In this document: positions 50,301-58,126 of the stretch, piece after piece
Numbering within the stretch: the first letter of the stretch is position 1
Layout of the letters: the number at the start of each line of letters is the position of its first letter
Assembly (NCBI RefSeq): GCF_014696065.1
Contig: NZ_JACJPL010000027.1
Coordinates: 310,001-374,000, forward strand
Source of the DNA: Leptolyngbya sp. FACHB-261
GTDB taxonomy: Bacteria; Cyanobacteriota; Cyanobacteriia; FACHB-261
Length of the DNA: 64,000 nucleotides
Direction: 5' to 3'
Position numbers and translations under genes: made by a program
The notes under the pieces: model-generated
Database searches by the model: none
What the model was told of the DNA's origin: nothing
Seen by the model: only the letters and a program-made list of their open reading frames with translations

Positions 50301-50317
50301 GACACTGCGCCTGCCAA
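44318..50317 (-). CDS. Type I polyketide synthase, KS-AT-KR-ACP-thioester reductase
   Basis: A 1999-residue single-module PKS. KS: Cys187 in ETACSSSLVALHYA, histidines in EAHGTGTSLGDP and NIGHLEAASGM. AT: Ser649 in GHSVGEYVA, with VSHAFHSPLM, whose HAFH predicts malonyl-CoA. KR from about 1100, Rossmann loop near 1236 (YLVTGGLGALG), catalytic tyrosine in AHYAAANYFLDGLA. ACP: Ser1547 in LGMDSLMAVEL. Thioester reductase from about 1626 (ILLTGATGFLGAFLLNGLL, YTQTK catalytic pair). No DH or ER, so the product keeps a 3-hydroxyl and is released as aldehyde or alcohol. The start is uncertain: TTG at 50317 or GTG at 50305. It lies 17 bp after the second CylC-like gene. Confidence 0.95.
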   Translation of the reverse strand: MAGAVSEVVTVRGLDVEPIAVIGLGCRFPGAKDPESFWQLLRDGVDAITEVPKERWDIDAYYDPAPGTPGKMSTRWGGFIERVDQFEPSFFGISPREVERMDPQQRLVLEVAWEALENAGLAPDKIAGTPAGVFMAIGNYDYCRLLTQDLNLVNAYDGTGNTLCIAANRLSYILNLRGPSVVIETACSSSLVALHYACQSLQSGESSLCLVGGVSLMLSPEPTITYSHAHMMASDGRCKTFDASADGYVRGEGCGVVVLKRLSDALKDKDNVLAVVKGTAVNQDGLSNGLTAPNGPSQQAVVRQALQNAGVTPDQISYIEAHGTGTSLGDPIEVKSLKAVLMQDRKPDQPCWLGSVKTNIGHLEAASGMAGLIKVVLALQHQEIPPHLHLKQLNSLISLDGTTFEIPSQRQPWSVGEAQRLAGISAFGFGGTNCHAILEEAPEVAPELAPEDRPYHLLMLSAKTENALKELAQRYADFCAAHPEASLADICFTANTTRAQFDHRLAVVAESGVQLREQLEAFAAGREPGGLVTGQANNKKRSKIAFLFTGQGSQFVGMGHQLYETQPVFRQALDRCDAILRPYLQKPLLAVLYPEGTDTQASAKNGSLSTPGLLGETAYTQPALFALEYALFQLWKSWGIEPTIVMGHSVGEYVAACVAGVFSLEDGLKLIAERGRLMQALPAGGEMVAVFASEAQVTAAIQAVTAQLSEAQAVSIAAINGPQSVVISGQSEAVQAVLSALKAEGIKAKKLQVSHAFHSPLMEPMLSAFKQVAASVVYAAPRTKLISNVTGALATAEITTPEYWCDHVRSPVRFADSMQALQQQKYEIFVEIGPRPTLLGMGRYCLPDGVGVWLPSLYPGQADWQQMLQSLGALYVRGAAVDWASLDQDAPRRRLQLPTYPFQRQRYWVEFAENGQATTSPTTQNSGQDSGIQTPIMNLIKQGDTQQLAQQLETTGELSELELKALPKLLELLIKQNQQQLTTASVKEALKDWLYEIEWQAKPSQLKNASENGAVQPGSWLLLADKGGVGQALSELLKAQGHSCILVDAQAADKTDFERLFQEDLATLDLPLQGVIHLWSLDAAAELSVSTLEQAQALGVGSALRLLQALAKRPNETRFSQIAQPRLWFVTRGVVTVGSSRPDVAQSPLWGLGKVVALEHPEFWGGMVDLAPSIPQTTDNQITGGVTTSEAAHLLTELTHAQGEDHLAFRAGQRYVARLVRKQLPNSTGVTFSAEGSYLVTGGLGALGLKVAQWMVAQGARQLVLTSRRGASAEVQATLSQLEKAGARVLVAQADVASEGDMVKLLETIQTSMSPLRGIVHAAGVPGYEALKDMAPDTLNAVLRPKVVGTWLLHQLTQGLKLDFFVSFSSISSVWGSKGQAHYAAANYFLDGLAHYRHSLGLPALSVNWGPWAGGGMALEEFQVWLTRMGVEALQPEQATAALGYLLGAGCAQATVANVDWSLFKGLYEARGKRSLLEQVEGQTHKAIATTSEAAPRSEMLQRLEAVPAQERQALLTTHLQTEAAKVLKLAQLPDPQQSLFDLGMDSLMAVELVSLIRTQLGAELPISEFMQASSIAALTALLLKQFAPDITPIEVVTQVLNLHDEAVLEAAIRPESAQAIPTKVNSILLTGATGFLGAFLLNGLLEQTKAEVYCLVRAADAGAGMQKIQKNLSSYGLWQSQHRFRIIPVVGDLAKPRLGLSTEQFDELAHKIDVIYHNGAVLNFVYPYSTLKPTNVLGTQEILRLACQSKVKPLHYVSTDAVFDSSAYYGREVLESEPILHTDGIDLGYTQTKWVAEKLVTVARERGLPVAIYRPPLIAGDSQTGLWNTDDFTCRFLKGCIQMGSMPNMNCGITLVPVDYVSRAIVQLSQQQESLGKSFHLNNPNFSSWAEVTGWINELGYPIREIDYEDWEIELSKTLGSGDNALSGLLPFFLRRWSDEQLTFAGLGQRRVKLNCQQTVAQLVGSSVSCPRVDAKLLKTYFSYLVRSGFLEAPLVRA

Positions 50318-50334
50318 TCGGCCAATCGCAACTT

Positions 50335-51705
50335 TTAGGCGGCAGCTCTAGACAACTGCTCAATAGAGAACTGATCAAAGAGCTTGATGTTGCTTTGAAT
50401 CGCTTGGCTCACTGACCCGCCTGAAGCCATAACGCGCATTTCCCGGTTAACTGGCCACAGGTAATCCATATCAACGAATGCCCGTCGCAACTCTGTGAGC
50501 AAGCGTTTGTAGGCATTGAGATTGATATGAAAGCCTTCATGTTCTTGGCACAGGCACTTCTGCATCCAGGCAAGAGCATCCGGAGACGACATGCCAAACA
50601 AAGGGCTCTGAAGCAATTTATAGAGGTCAGTCATTAGTGCCTTATCGTCACCGAAGCAGCGTTTATTAACAACGCCAGAGACCCCATTAAAGTTGCCTTT
50701 TTGAGCCATATAAACTGTCATATTGACTACTGCTTTTTCGTAAGCTGTCGGTTTCGGAACGTGCTGGTGCAGCTCCCGGCCTAGGAACAAGGAAGTCGTC
50801 GTATGAAAAGCTTCGTCTAGAAAATGATAGTGAGAAATCGCTGTTGGTACCGGCACAAATTCATCTTGTTTCTGTAATTTCTTGAAGTACAGGAATATGC
50901 CGTGCTCTACATGCTTGAGCAGCATATTAGCCATGTAACGCACTGTGTAGTATTGACTCGCTAAAAAGGGCGAGCTTCCCCAGTTAAAGGCAAAAAAGCG
51001 AATTAGAGACTGAGGTACGATGCCACGACCATGAAAGAAGCCATTGGTGAGCGTTGAGAGCTTGTTTTTCTCCTCAAAGTCCTTGAGGTACTGAGAATGG
51101 TACTGCTCCTTGTTCTTCAGCATGAGCTTGCTGAGCGAGCGTAGAGCGTAGTATTGATAAGTCGGCAACTGAGAACCACTGCCTTTAGGTTGCTGTAGCT
51201 TCTTTTCGGAGGGCTTGCTAAAGGCTTGCTTACCCAACAGAGCGGTCATAGTTTGATAGTTAACTCTGTAAAAGGCATGAATATGACTGCGTTCCTGTAA
51301 AGCCTCATGCTCTAGCTGTTTAGCTAGCGCCTGGTACTCACCGCCCATTGCCAAGAAAGAGCCTGCAGTTATGTGGTTGTAGTGAACGACTTCGGCTTCA
51401 CTCAGTGCTGTGTAGTTGTACTGCGAAACCCAGAACAGATGATTGAGAGCTAGTTTTTGGGCAGGAGAAGCTTCCGCATAGAGTGGAGTGCCATAGAGCA
51501 GAGATAGCTCAGGCTCGCTCCAGTAACAATGGCTGTTGTCACTGTACTTGAAGCTTTTATCTAACTCCTCAATCTTTTCAGTGTAGTTGGAATCAAGATT
51601 ATTGCGATAGTTGTTCTCGATCAGCTTCAGCGACTTATCTTCTGATTGACCAGGCAAGGCTTGAGACTGGCTTTCTGCATCCAAAAATTGAGCAGTATCC
51701 ACCAC
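50335..51705 (-). CDS. CylC-like dimetal-carboxylate enzyme (candidate fatty-acyl halogenase), copy 2
   Basis: 456 residues, helical and soluble, without membrane segments. Metal-type motifs: Glu in LSEAEVVHYNHITAG, ERSH in LQERSHIHAFYRVNY, EAFH in LDEAFHTTTSLFLG, and EGFH in CQEHEGFHINLN. Three ExxH motifs plus lone carboxylates fit a ferritin-like diiron enzyme. The neighbouring FAAL-ACP pair matches the setting of CylC, the dimetal halogenase of cylindrocyclophane synthesis that chlorinates an unactivated carbon of ACP-bound decanoate. AurF-type oxygenase or desaturase activity is the main alternative. The start is GTG. It is paralogous to the next gene upstream; both share SLLYGTPLY and PVNREMR. 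Confidence 0.6.
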   Translation of the reverse strand: MVDTAQFLDAESQSQALPGQSEDKSLKLIENNYRNNLDSNYTEKIEELDKSFKYSDNSHCYWSEPELSLLYGTPLYAEASPAQKLALNHLFWVSQYNYTALSEAEVVHYNHITAGSFLAMGGEYQALAKQLEHEALQERSHIHAFYRVNYQTMTALLGKQAFSKPSEKKLQQPKGSGSQLPTYQYYALRSLSKLMLKNKEQYHSQYLKDFEEKNKLSTLTNGFFHGRGIVPQSLIRFFAFNWGSSPFLASQYYTVRYMANMLLKHVEHGIFLYFKKLQKQDEFVPVPTAISHYHFLDEAFHTTTSLFLGRELHQHVPKPTAYEKAVVNMTVYMAQKGNFNGVSGVVNKRCFGDDKALMTDLYKLLQSPLFGMSSPDALAWMQKCLCQEHEGFHINLNAYKRLLTELRRAFVDMDYLWPVNREMRVMASGGSVSQAIQSNIKLFDQFSIEQLSRAAA

Positions 51706-51912
51706 GATATTTCTCCTAGGATTACACCCGATCGGTTTTCACTCGACATCAAGTTGCATTCCTCTTGATTCAGCTTGCAATAGAGGCGCAACTTGCTTTA
51801 GAAATCAACGGCTCTAGGCGACAGGCTGAACTGGAGAAATCAGTTGTCTAATTTTTCTAGGCACAGAAATTCAGTCTCTCACCTAACCTAATCTGTATCT
51901 GAACGATTAGCT

Positions 51913-53301
51913 CTAAGCAACCGAGCGAGAGAACTGCTCGAAGGACTTAATGTTGTTCTGGAGGGCTTTCTCAATTGACCCCCCTCCAGCCATCAGCCGC
52001 ATTTCACGGTTGACCGGCCACAGGTACTCAATGTCCTCAAACATCCGGCGCAGTTCTGCTAGTAGGCGCTGGTGATACTTGTAAGTCACGTGAAAGCCTT
52101 CGTTTTCGTGGCACAAGGACTTTTCGACCCACTGCAAGGATTCCTCAGGTGACATGCCAAATACAGGCGACTGCAGCAGTTGATAAAACGACAGCATGAA
52201 GTCAGAGTCATTGCGGAAGATCGCAGGCAAGCCGCCGGAAAGACCACTGAGACCCACACTCTGAGCCCGGTAGATCGTCAAGTTAGCAACCAATTTCTCA
52301 TAGGCACTGGGCTTCGGAAAGTCTCTATACAACTCTTGAGAAATGAGCTGAGAGGTGGTCGTGTGGAAAGCCTCATCCATAAGATGAAAATGGGAAACCG
52401 CAATGGGTGCGGGGATAAATTCACCGCGCCTCTCCAGTTCTTTGTAGTAGTGGGAGTAGCGGTATTCATAGTTTTTGATCAGCATGTTGGCCATAAAGCG
52501 TGCCACATAAAACACGCAGGCCAGAAAGGGAGAGCTACCGCAGTTTAAGGTGAAGAATTGCAGTACAGGCCGGGGACCCAAGTGGCCCATCAAACCGGTT
52601 GTTTGAGCAGGAATGGCTTCGCCTTTGTGCTCTAAGTCTCTCAAATACTCCGAGTAGCAGTGCGCTTGATTTCTGAGGAATACATTGTTGGTGACGAAGC
52701 GAAAGGCGTAGTCTTGAAAGGTGGACAGAGGCGAACTATTCCAGCCAAAGCTGAACAATTGAGAGCGCTGCCCAGAGCCTGGTTTGGCTGAACTCTTCTT
52801 GGCTAATTGAGACCCTTTACCTTGGATAGAAGCATTAAAGCCACTCTTACCCAGCAAGGCCCGTTTCGTCTTGTAGCCGATTGTGTGAAAAGCATGAATA
52901 TGGTCACGCTCTTGGTCCGTTTCTAGGTCTAGCTCTTTGCACAGCGAATCGTAGCCGCCTACAGCTGAGAAGACACCAGCCGTCACCTGGTTGTAAAGGA
53001 CAGCATTAGCCTCAGTGGCAGCCGTTTGGTTATACTGGGTGGCCCAATAGAGGTGATTCAGCGCCAGTCTTTGACTAGGAGAAGCCTCTTCATAAAGAGG
53101 TGTTCCATAGAGTAGCGACAGTTCAGGCTCGCCCCAATAGTGCTCGCTGTTGCTCTGGTAGTCGAAGTTTCGATCCAGTGCCTCAATCTTCTCAGTAAAG
53201 TCAGACTCGGTATTGCGACGGTAGTTAATATCCGACAGCTTAACGTGCTTCTTCAACCTTGACTCGGCTGAAAGAGCCGGGGCTTTGACAGTATCTACCA
53301 T
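51913..53301 (-). CDS. CylC-like dimetal-carboxylate enzyme (candidate fatty-acyl halogenase), copy 1
   Basis: 462 residues. It matches copy 2 throughout: EPELSLLYGTPLYEEASPSQ, Glu in AATEANAVLYNQVTAG, ERDH in QERDHIHAFHTIGYK, EAFH in MDEAFHTTTSQLISQ, EGFH in HENEGFHVTYKY and WPVNREMRLMAGGGS at the end. All candidate metal ligands are kept in both copies, so neither looks inactive. The ATG at 53301 has AGGAG upstream. It follows the ACP by 62 bp, the same order as in cylindrocyclophane-type loci (ligase, ACP, halogenase). Two such enzymes occur in the columbamide pathway, where each acts on a different chain position. Chlorination here is inference from family and context. Confidence 0.62.
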   Translation of the reverse strand: MVDTVKAPALSAESRLKKHVKLSDINYRRNTESDFTEKIEALDRNFDYQSNSEHYWGEPELSLLYGTPLYEEASPSQRLALNHLYWATQYNQTAATEANAVLYNQVTAGVFSAVGGYDSLCKELDLETDQERDHIHAFHTIGYKTKRALLGKSGFNASIQGKGSQLAKKSSAKPGSGQRSQLFSFGWNSSPLSTFQDYAFRFVTNNVFLRNQAHCYSEYLRDLEHKGEAIPAQTTGLMGHLGPRPVLQFFTLNCGSSPFLACVFYVARFMANMLIKNYEYRYSHYYKELERRGEFIPAPIAVSHFHLMDEAFHTTTSQLISQELYRDFPKPSAYEKLVANLTIYRAQSVGLSGLSGGLPAIFRNDSDFMLSFYQLLQSPVFGMSPEESLQWVEKSLCHENEGFHVTYKYHQRLLAELRRMFEDIEYLWPVNREMRLMAGGGSIEKALQNNIKSFEQFSRSVA

Positions 53302-53363
53302 AAAGTTCTCCTGGGATTACGCAAGTTGAAGGCAAATGTCGGTTGCTTAGCTCTAGCGAGGGC

Positions 53364-53708
53364 TTAAGCCTTAGCTCTCAATTCCTCAGCCAAATGCTGG
53401 GAGAAAGTTTCAACGGTGGGATAGTCGTACAGTAGGGTCGGATCGAGTCTCTTACCCAACCAATCTTCTAAATCTCCAGTCAACCCGACGGCAGTTGCGG
53501 AGTCTAAGCCGTAGCGGTCAAAGGGAATTGTGACATTGACTTCATCTGGCTCAATTTCCAGTAGTTCTGCTAAGTAGGCAACAATCCAGGCTTGGATTTC
53601 TGCAGCTGTAGACAGTTCTCGGGATACAGCACCTTCTTCCTTAGCTTTGATTTTATCGCTCTCGATAGCCGGAGACGTCAACACTTGAGAGTTTTGGATT
53701 TCCATCAT
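53364..53708 (-). CDS. Acyl carrier protein (CylB-like, partner of the FAAL)
   Basis: 114 residues. After a 30-residue leader comes a complete carrier domain with the phosphopantetheine serine in YGLDSATAVGLTGDLEDWLG and the following LDPTLLYDYPTVETFSQHLA. This wording is typical of stand-alone ACPs that accept acyl groups from cyanobacterial fatty acyl-AMP ligases. It probably carries the fatty acid while the CylC-like enzymes act on it, then passes it to the PKS ketosynthase. 62 bp separate it from the first CylC-like gene. Confidence 0.9.
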   Translation of the reverse strand: MMEIQNSQVLTSPAIESDKIKAKEEGAVSRELSTAAEIQAWIVAYLAELLEIEPDEVNVTIPFDRYGLDSATAVGLTGDLEDWLGKRLDPTLLYDYPTVETFSQHLAEELRAKA

Positions 53709-54166
53709 TTACCTAAAACTAAACTGGCAGTTTTCTAGACACCACCCTCAAGCTTTTAAAGTGCACATCAACTTTAGATTGACTACACTACTAGCAGGGT
53801 AGCGATAAGGCTCGGACTGAGCTTTTCTCTCACTGAATCAATGCATATTGCACTGTTCAAAATCAGAAAACTCGATGATTACAGCATCGTTAGCTTGCCT
53901 ATTTGACGGCATTTTATTCAGTGAGCATCGATTTTGCATCAATCTAGAATCAGCCAGGATTTTGCACTTGAACCCTTAGCACTTGAATCTTTAGACATCG
54001 AGAGAGATGGCCTATTCAAAAGGCTCTTGCGCATACTGGCTTTGCCCTCATTTTGCTGGGTGGAAAATGAGTTGCTCACTATTAATTTTACGAAATAAAA
54101 ATCCAGTTTCAATGAAGGATCTTTCGACTAAACTAACAATTCTTTTGCTCTTGTCTTTTGCTCTTA
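53709..54166. other. Gap of 458 bp between regulator and ACP gene
   Basis: No coding frame. The sequence is AT-rich, especially 54060-54160. Its length suggests that ACP-CylC-PKS has a promoter of its own here, separate from FAAL. I could not identify a specific operator or terminator. Confidence 0.5.
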
Positions 54167-55033
54167 TTAAGAGCAGTTAGTTTTACGATGTGCGCTTCTC
54201 CAAGCTTGAGGAGTTGTGCCATGAAATTGACGAAATTGACGAAAGAAATGAACGGTGTGGTGGTAGCCGACCTTAGCAGCAATCTGTGCTACAACTTGGT
54301 CGGTTTCGAGCAGCAAAGAACGGGCAGCTGACATGCGATGCTCAATGATCCAACGCTGCACAGTATGACCAGTTTGACGTCGCACCAAACTAGTTAAGTA
54401 GGCGGGGGAATAGCCCACTGCTTGGGCTACATCGCCGAGAGTAATGGGTTGGTGATAATTGGCCTCAATAAAGTGAAACACCTTACTCAACTGAGGGGCA
54501 GTTGAGAAAATTGACGGAGGGATTGATGGAGAAGTGGCTACTAATGTCGCTGTATCACAGACTGCCATATCAGGAACTCTTGAACCGGCTGAGGATGGCT
54601 CTGGTTCCTGTCCTGATTGCGCAACGTACCACTGCCGAAGCACAGTTTGCTTTTCTAACTGGGCTGCAATTGCTTTCAGCAGTTCCTCTAATGTACAAGG
54701 CTTGGTGATATAGTCATCTGCGCCCAGTTCCATAGCTTTACGCAGATGGGTTCGTGCAACTTTAGCCGTGACAACAATAAAAGGAATCACTGCTGTAGCT
54801 GGATTCTGACGTAGGGTTGTCAGAACACTGTAACCATCCAAGTCCGGCATCATAATGCCACAGATGATGATATCGGGTAGTTGTTCCTGCGCTCGTTGAA
54901 TACCGACTTGGCCATTCTCAGCGCTGATCGTATAGAAACCTCTGGCGCTAAGACCCTTTATAAAAAGGCTCCGAGTCTGTGCTTGCTCCTCAATCACCAG
55001 AATCTTCTTCACCTTCCCGCCTCTCATTTGCAT
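54167..55033 (-). CDS. Response-regulator-like AraC-family regulator with degenerate receiver
   Basis: 288 residues. The N-terminal 120 residues have receiver fold (KKILVIEEQAQTRSLFIKGL to GADDYITKP), but the usual phospho-acceptor position in IIICDIMMP reads IIICGIMMP (codon GGC), and the acidic pair reads EEQ in place of EDE. Phosphorylation by a histidine kinase is therefore unlikely. The C-terminal domain (about 190-288) is an AraC double helix-turn-helix: ITLGDVAQAVGYSPAYLTSL and VAQIAAKVGYHHTVHFFRQF. It lies between the FAAL and ACP genes on the same strand and is probably the local regulator, perhaps controlled by ligand or abundance. Confidence 0.88.
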   Translation of the reverse strand: MQMRGGKVKKILVIEEQAQTRSLFIKGLSARGFYTISAENGQVGIQRAQEQLPDIIICGIMMPDLDGYSVLTTLRQNPATAVIPFIVVTAKVARTHLRKAMELGADDYITKPCTLEELLKAIAAQLEKQTVLRQWYVAQSGQEPEPSSAGSRVPDMAVCDTATLVATSPSIPPSIFSTAPQLSKVFHFIEANYHQPITLGDVAQAVGYSPAYLTSLVRRQTGHTVQRWIIEHRMSAARSLLLETDQVVAQIAAKVGYHHTVHFFRQFRQFHGTTPQAWRSAHRKTNCS

Positions 55034-55218
55034 CCCTATAGAAAATGAGGAAGATAACTTTTTCTACTCCACTAGCTACAAGTAGCTGTGAGACAGTCAA
55101 TGGCAGAGAAGTGTCAGACCCAAGTTTTTACACTGGAGATCGAAGTCGTATTTCAGCTTTGACACTTCTACTTGCCAATGCTGCATCTGGTGTTGGCTAG
55201 ACTGATTTTGGAGTAGAG

Positions 55219-57069
55219 CTATTTACTGGTCGATAGCTTCTGCAACACAGATTCGATCTCGGCTTGAAGATGCAGGAACTTGACTTTGGTTTGGGGATTT
55301 TCGCTCCAGTCTTCCACCACATTCAAAGTTCCATTTAGAAACCCAGAACGGCAGGCATGGCGCTGAATTTTACCGCTCGAAGTCTTAGGAATACTACCCG
55401 TCTTAACGAGCACAGCAGCATAAACCTGTAGGGCATGATTCGCTGCCACAGCCTGTCGGATATTGCCAACGACTTGGTTCACATCTAGCTTGCGCAAATA
55501 GCTGCGTTCCACTTCTTGGACCACGACTAGCCGTTCTTCACCCTTAGCCTCCACGGTAAACGCGGCCCCAGAACTCACGCGTAGTGCAGGATGACTTTTC
55601 TCGACGGTTAGTTCAATGTCCTGAGGATAATGATTTTGACCCCGAATGATCATCAAATCTTTGATGCGACCCGTGATGAATAGCTCACCGTCCTGCAGAA
55701 AGCCTAAATCTCCAGTGCGCAAGAACGGTCCTATTTGGCCCGTTTCACCCTCAACCGTATTGGCTAAATAAGCTTGGAAGGTCTGCTGCGTTAGCTCTGG
55801 TTTCTGCCAGTACCCTTGAGCCACGCTCGCTCCGGATACCCAAATCTCTCCTACCTGATTGTCAGCACGGGGGAGACGGGATTCAGGATCAACGATTAGG
55901 ATTTGCTGGTCTAGTAAGTTCTGGCCACAACCAACAATGGTCCGGGTTCCCTCACCCTCACGCGCTGTGGTAACGACCCGGTTCTGCTCAAGCGCAGCAC
56001 TGTCAACTTGCTGGAAGACGGTTGGCGCGGTTCTCACGCCGCCAGAGACAATCAGTGTGGTTTCAGCCATACCGTAGCAAGGGTGAAAAGCCTCGCGTCG
56101 GAAACCACAAGCGGCAAAAGTTTCAGCAAACTGAGTTAGGGTTTCAGCACGAACGGGCTCAGCCCCGGTAAAAGCCACTTCCCAGCTACTGAGGTCAAGA
56201 GTTGCTAACTGCTCAGGCGTAATCTTGCGTAGACAAAGGTCATAGGCAAAATTCGGTCCCCCACTCGTCGTTGCTTTGTAGCGAGAAATTGCTTGTAGCC
56301 AACGGATTGGCTTCTGCATAAATGCCACTGCTGGCATTAAAACCATTGGAGCCCCAACGTATAGAGGTTGCAGGACGCCTCCGATTAAGCCCATATCATG
56401 ATAGGGCGGTAACCAGCTCACGCCTTGGCTTTCGGGGGTATCGGCAAAGCTTTGGTGGATTAGGGCTGAGTTGTGCAGCAGATTGCCGTGGCTAACCATG
56501 ACTCCCTTCGGCGTTCCTGTAGAGCCGGAGGTGTACTGGAGAAAAGCCAATGTATCTGCCTGGATGTCTGGTTGCTGCCAGGTTCCTGCTAAGCCAGGAT
56601 CAAGATTATCCGTTGCCAACCAACTCAGCGGAGAGAGTTCTGGATCTTCAGCAAAGCGTTCTTCAATGTCACCCAACAGTGGGGTTGTCGTTAGCGCTAC
56701 CGCCGCCCTTGCATCCGCCATGATCGCTTGCAGCCGCGACAAACTCTGGTTGCGTCGCGGTGGGTAGGCAGGGACAGCAACAACACCCGCGTACAAACAG
56801 CCCAAGAAGGCAGCAATAAACTCTAGCCCAGAGGGATAAAGCAATAAGGCACGGGAACCGCTAAGCCTCAAGCTTTGAAGCTTGGCAGCAATTACCCGAG
56901 CCTGACGGTCCAATTCTTGATAGGTCAAGCGACCTGCTTCTGTTTCGCCGTCCTGCAAAAAGATATAGGCCAGCTGATTAGGCTGAGCCTGCGCTTTATC
57001 GGCCAGCAACTCGACTAAGGTTGAAACTTTGGGCCTGATCCCGATCGCATCAGTGGGACAATTAGCCAT
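55219..57069 (-). CDS. Fatty acyl-AMP ligase (FAAL)
   Basis: Activates a free fatty acid as acyl-AMP and loads it on an ACP without coenzyme A. From the ATG at 57069 (616 residues, AGGAG upstream) the adenylation domain contains LQYTSGSTGTPKGVMVSHG near 175-195, LPPYHDMGLIGGVLQPLY and CYGMAETTLIVSG. The hinge ITGRIKDLMIIRGQNHYPQD and the C-terminal KTSSGKIQR near 568 complete the fold. The sequence type is FAAL rather than long-chain acyl-CoA ligase, and the nearby CylB-like ACP agrees. Chain length of the substrate is not predictable. A 1057-bp divergent region separates it from devB. Confidence 0.93.
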   Translation of the reverse strand: MANCPTDAIGIRPKVSTLVELLADKAQAQPNQLAYIFLQDGETEAGRLTYQELDRQARVIAAKLQSLRLSGSRALLLYPSGLEFIAAFLGCLYAGVVAVPAYPPRRNQSLSRLQAIMADARAAVALTTTPLLGDIEERFAEDPELSPLSWLATDNLDPGLAGTWQQPDIQADTLAFLQYTSGSTGTPKGVMVSHGNLLHNSALIHQSFADTPESQGVSWLPPYHDMGLIGGVLQPLYVGAPMVLMPAVAFMQKPIRWLQAISRYKATTSGGPNFAYDLCLRKITPEQLATLDLSSWEVAFTGAEPVRAETLTQFAETFAACGFRREAFHPCYGMAETTLIVSGGVRTAPTVFQQVDSAALEQNRVVTTAREGEGTRTIVGCGQNLLDQQILIVDPESRLPRADNQVGEIWVSGASVAQGYWQKPELTQQTFQAYLANTVEGETGQIGPFLRTGDLGFLQDGELFITGRIKDLMIIRGQNHYPQDIELTVEKSHPALRVSSGAAFTVEAKGEERLVVVQEVERSYLRKLDVNQVVGNIRQAVAANHALQVYAAVLVKTGSIPKTSSGKIQRHACRSGFLNGTLNVVEDWSENPQTKVKFLHLQAEIESVLQKLSTSK

Positions 57070-58126
57070 TTTACGCTCCTGGTCAACGTATCTTAGCTGA
57101 AGTAATTCCCGCAAATTGATGACGGTTTAGCTTAACGCTTAACACCACTCAATTCAAAGATCATCCATTGTTGGAGCCTTAAAACTATCTGAACTTATGG
57201 GTCAGAAAAGAACCCTTTATATAGAAGAAAATGGCTGCCCGTCCATTCCTCTCAATCAGCATCTGCCTAAAGGCATAGTCTTGCCAACATAATTCTTGCC
57301 AACGTGATTATAGATACATCTTCCTCAGATAAACGACCCAGAAGACTAATCTGAAGCCTTAATCAAGCCGAGTTCATAAAGCTGAGCCCATAAACGGTAA
57401 ATCTCTTCTCTAGAGGCAGGAGTTGTGCATCTCTTAATCCGGGGAAACCGATAAAGAGCAGTAAATCATCAACAAACTCGATGCTACTGTTCTCAATTTC
57501 GGAAGGATTTTTTAAATCCTAAGATTCGTTTTATCCGGGTTTCTGCCGCAACAACTAAATGCTACGTTAAAGTTTCGTTCTCACTTCATCAGCTTTGATG
57601 AAGATTCTATGAAGGCATAGCGTTTTCCTGAACTATATCTTTAATGAGCACGTTGGTATTGAAGTCCTGCCCTAGCTTTTTCAGTCTGTTTAGTGCATGT
57701 CAAGGTTTTGTGAAGTTCTAAAAAACTAGTTCTTAAAACAAGCCATTGACTCAGCCAAAACGAAAGCAATCATTAAAGATCGAAAGAATTGTTAGTCGCT
57801 TCCAAAAAATGTTCATTGCAATCGTGTTTAATAACCTGTAAGGTGGTTCGGGCTTTTTACTCTTAGTTTTTAGTTTCGGGCGGAGGAGGCAGAAAGAAGT
57901 GAGCTAAAATCAGGCTGTACAAGACGCTGTGCAAGACATTTCTGATTAAAAGCTGTAGCGAGGGTAGACGAGCCGGAAGGCAACAGCCATTGAAATTTCT
58001 GTAGTTTGGTGACACGATGTCGAACTGATGAGTGAGGAGAAAACCTGCTCAGGGTTATGGCTCTCCATCAAGGCACTGCTGCTAACAGTGGAGTTTCACA
58101 GGCTTTAAGGACTCCGTCAGCAAACT
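57070..58126. other. Divergent regulatory region between FAAL and devB
   Basis: 1057 bp with no credible gene. It is AT-rich and must hold the promoters for two transcripts. A short repeat TCTTGCCAAC occurs at about 57280-57310, and AGTTCTAAAA/AGTTCTTAAAA near 57714-57740. Both could be regulator sites; neither is convincing alone. The unusually large size suggests several inputs. Confidence 0.5.

Noticed and set aside
44318-50317. Many open frames on the opposite strand of the PKS
   Set aside because: They are shadow frames of a single 1999-codon gene with all domain motifs intact; none has a ribosome binding site or recognisable protein character.
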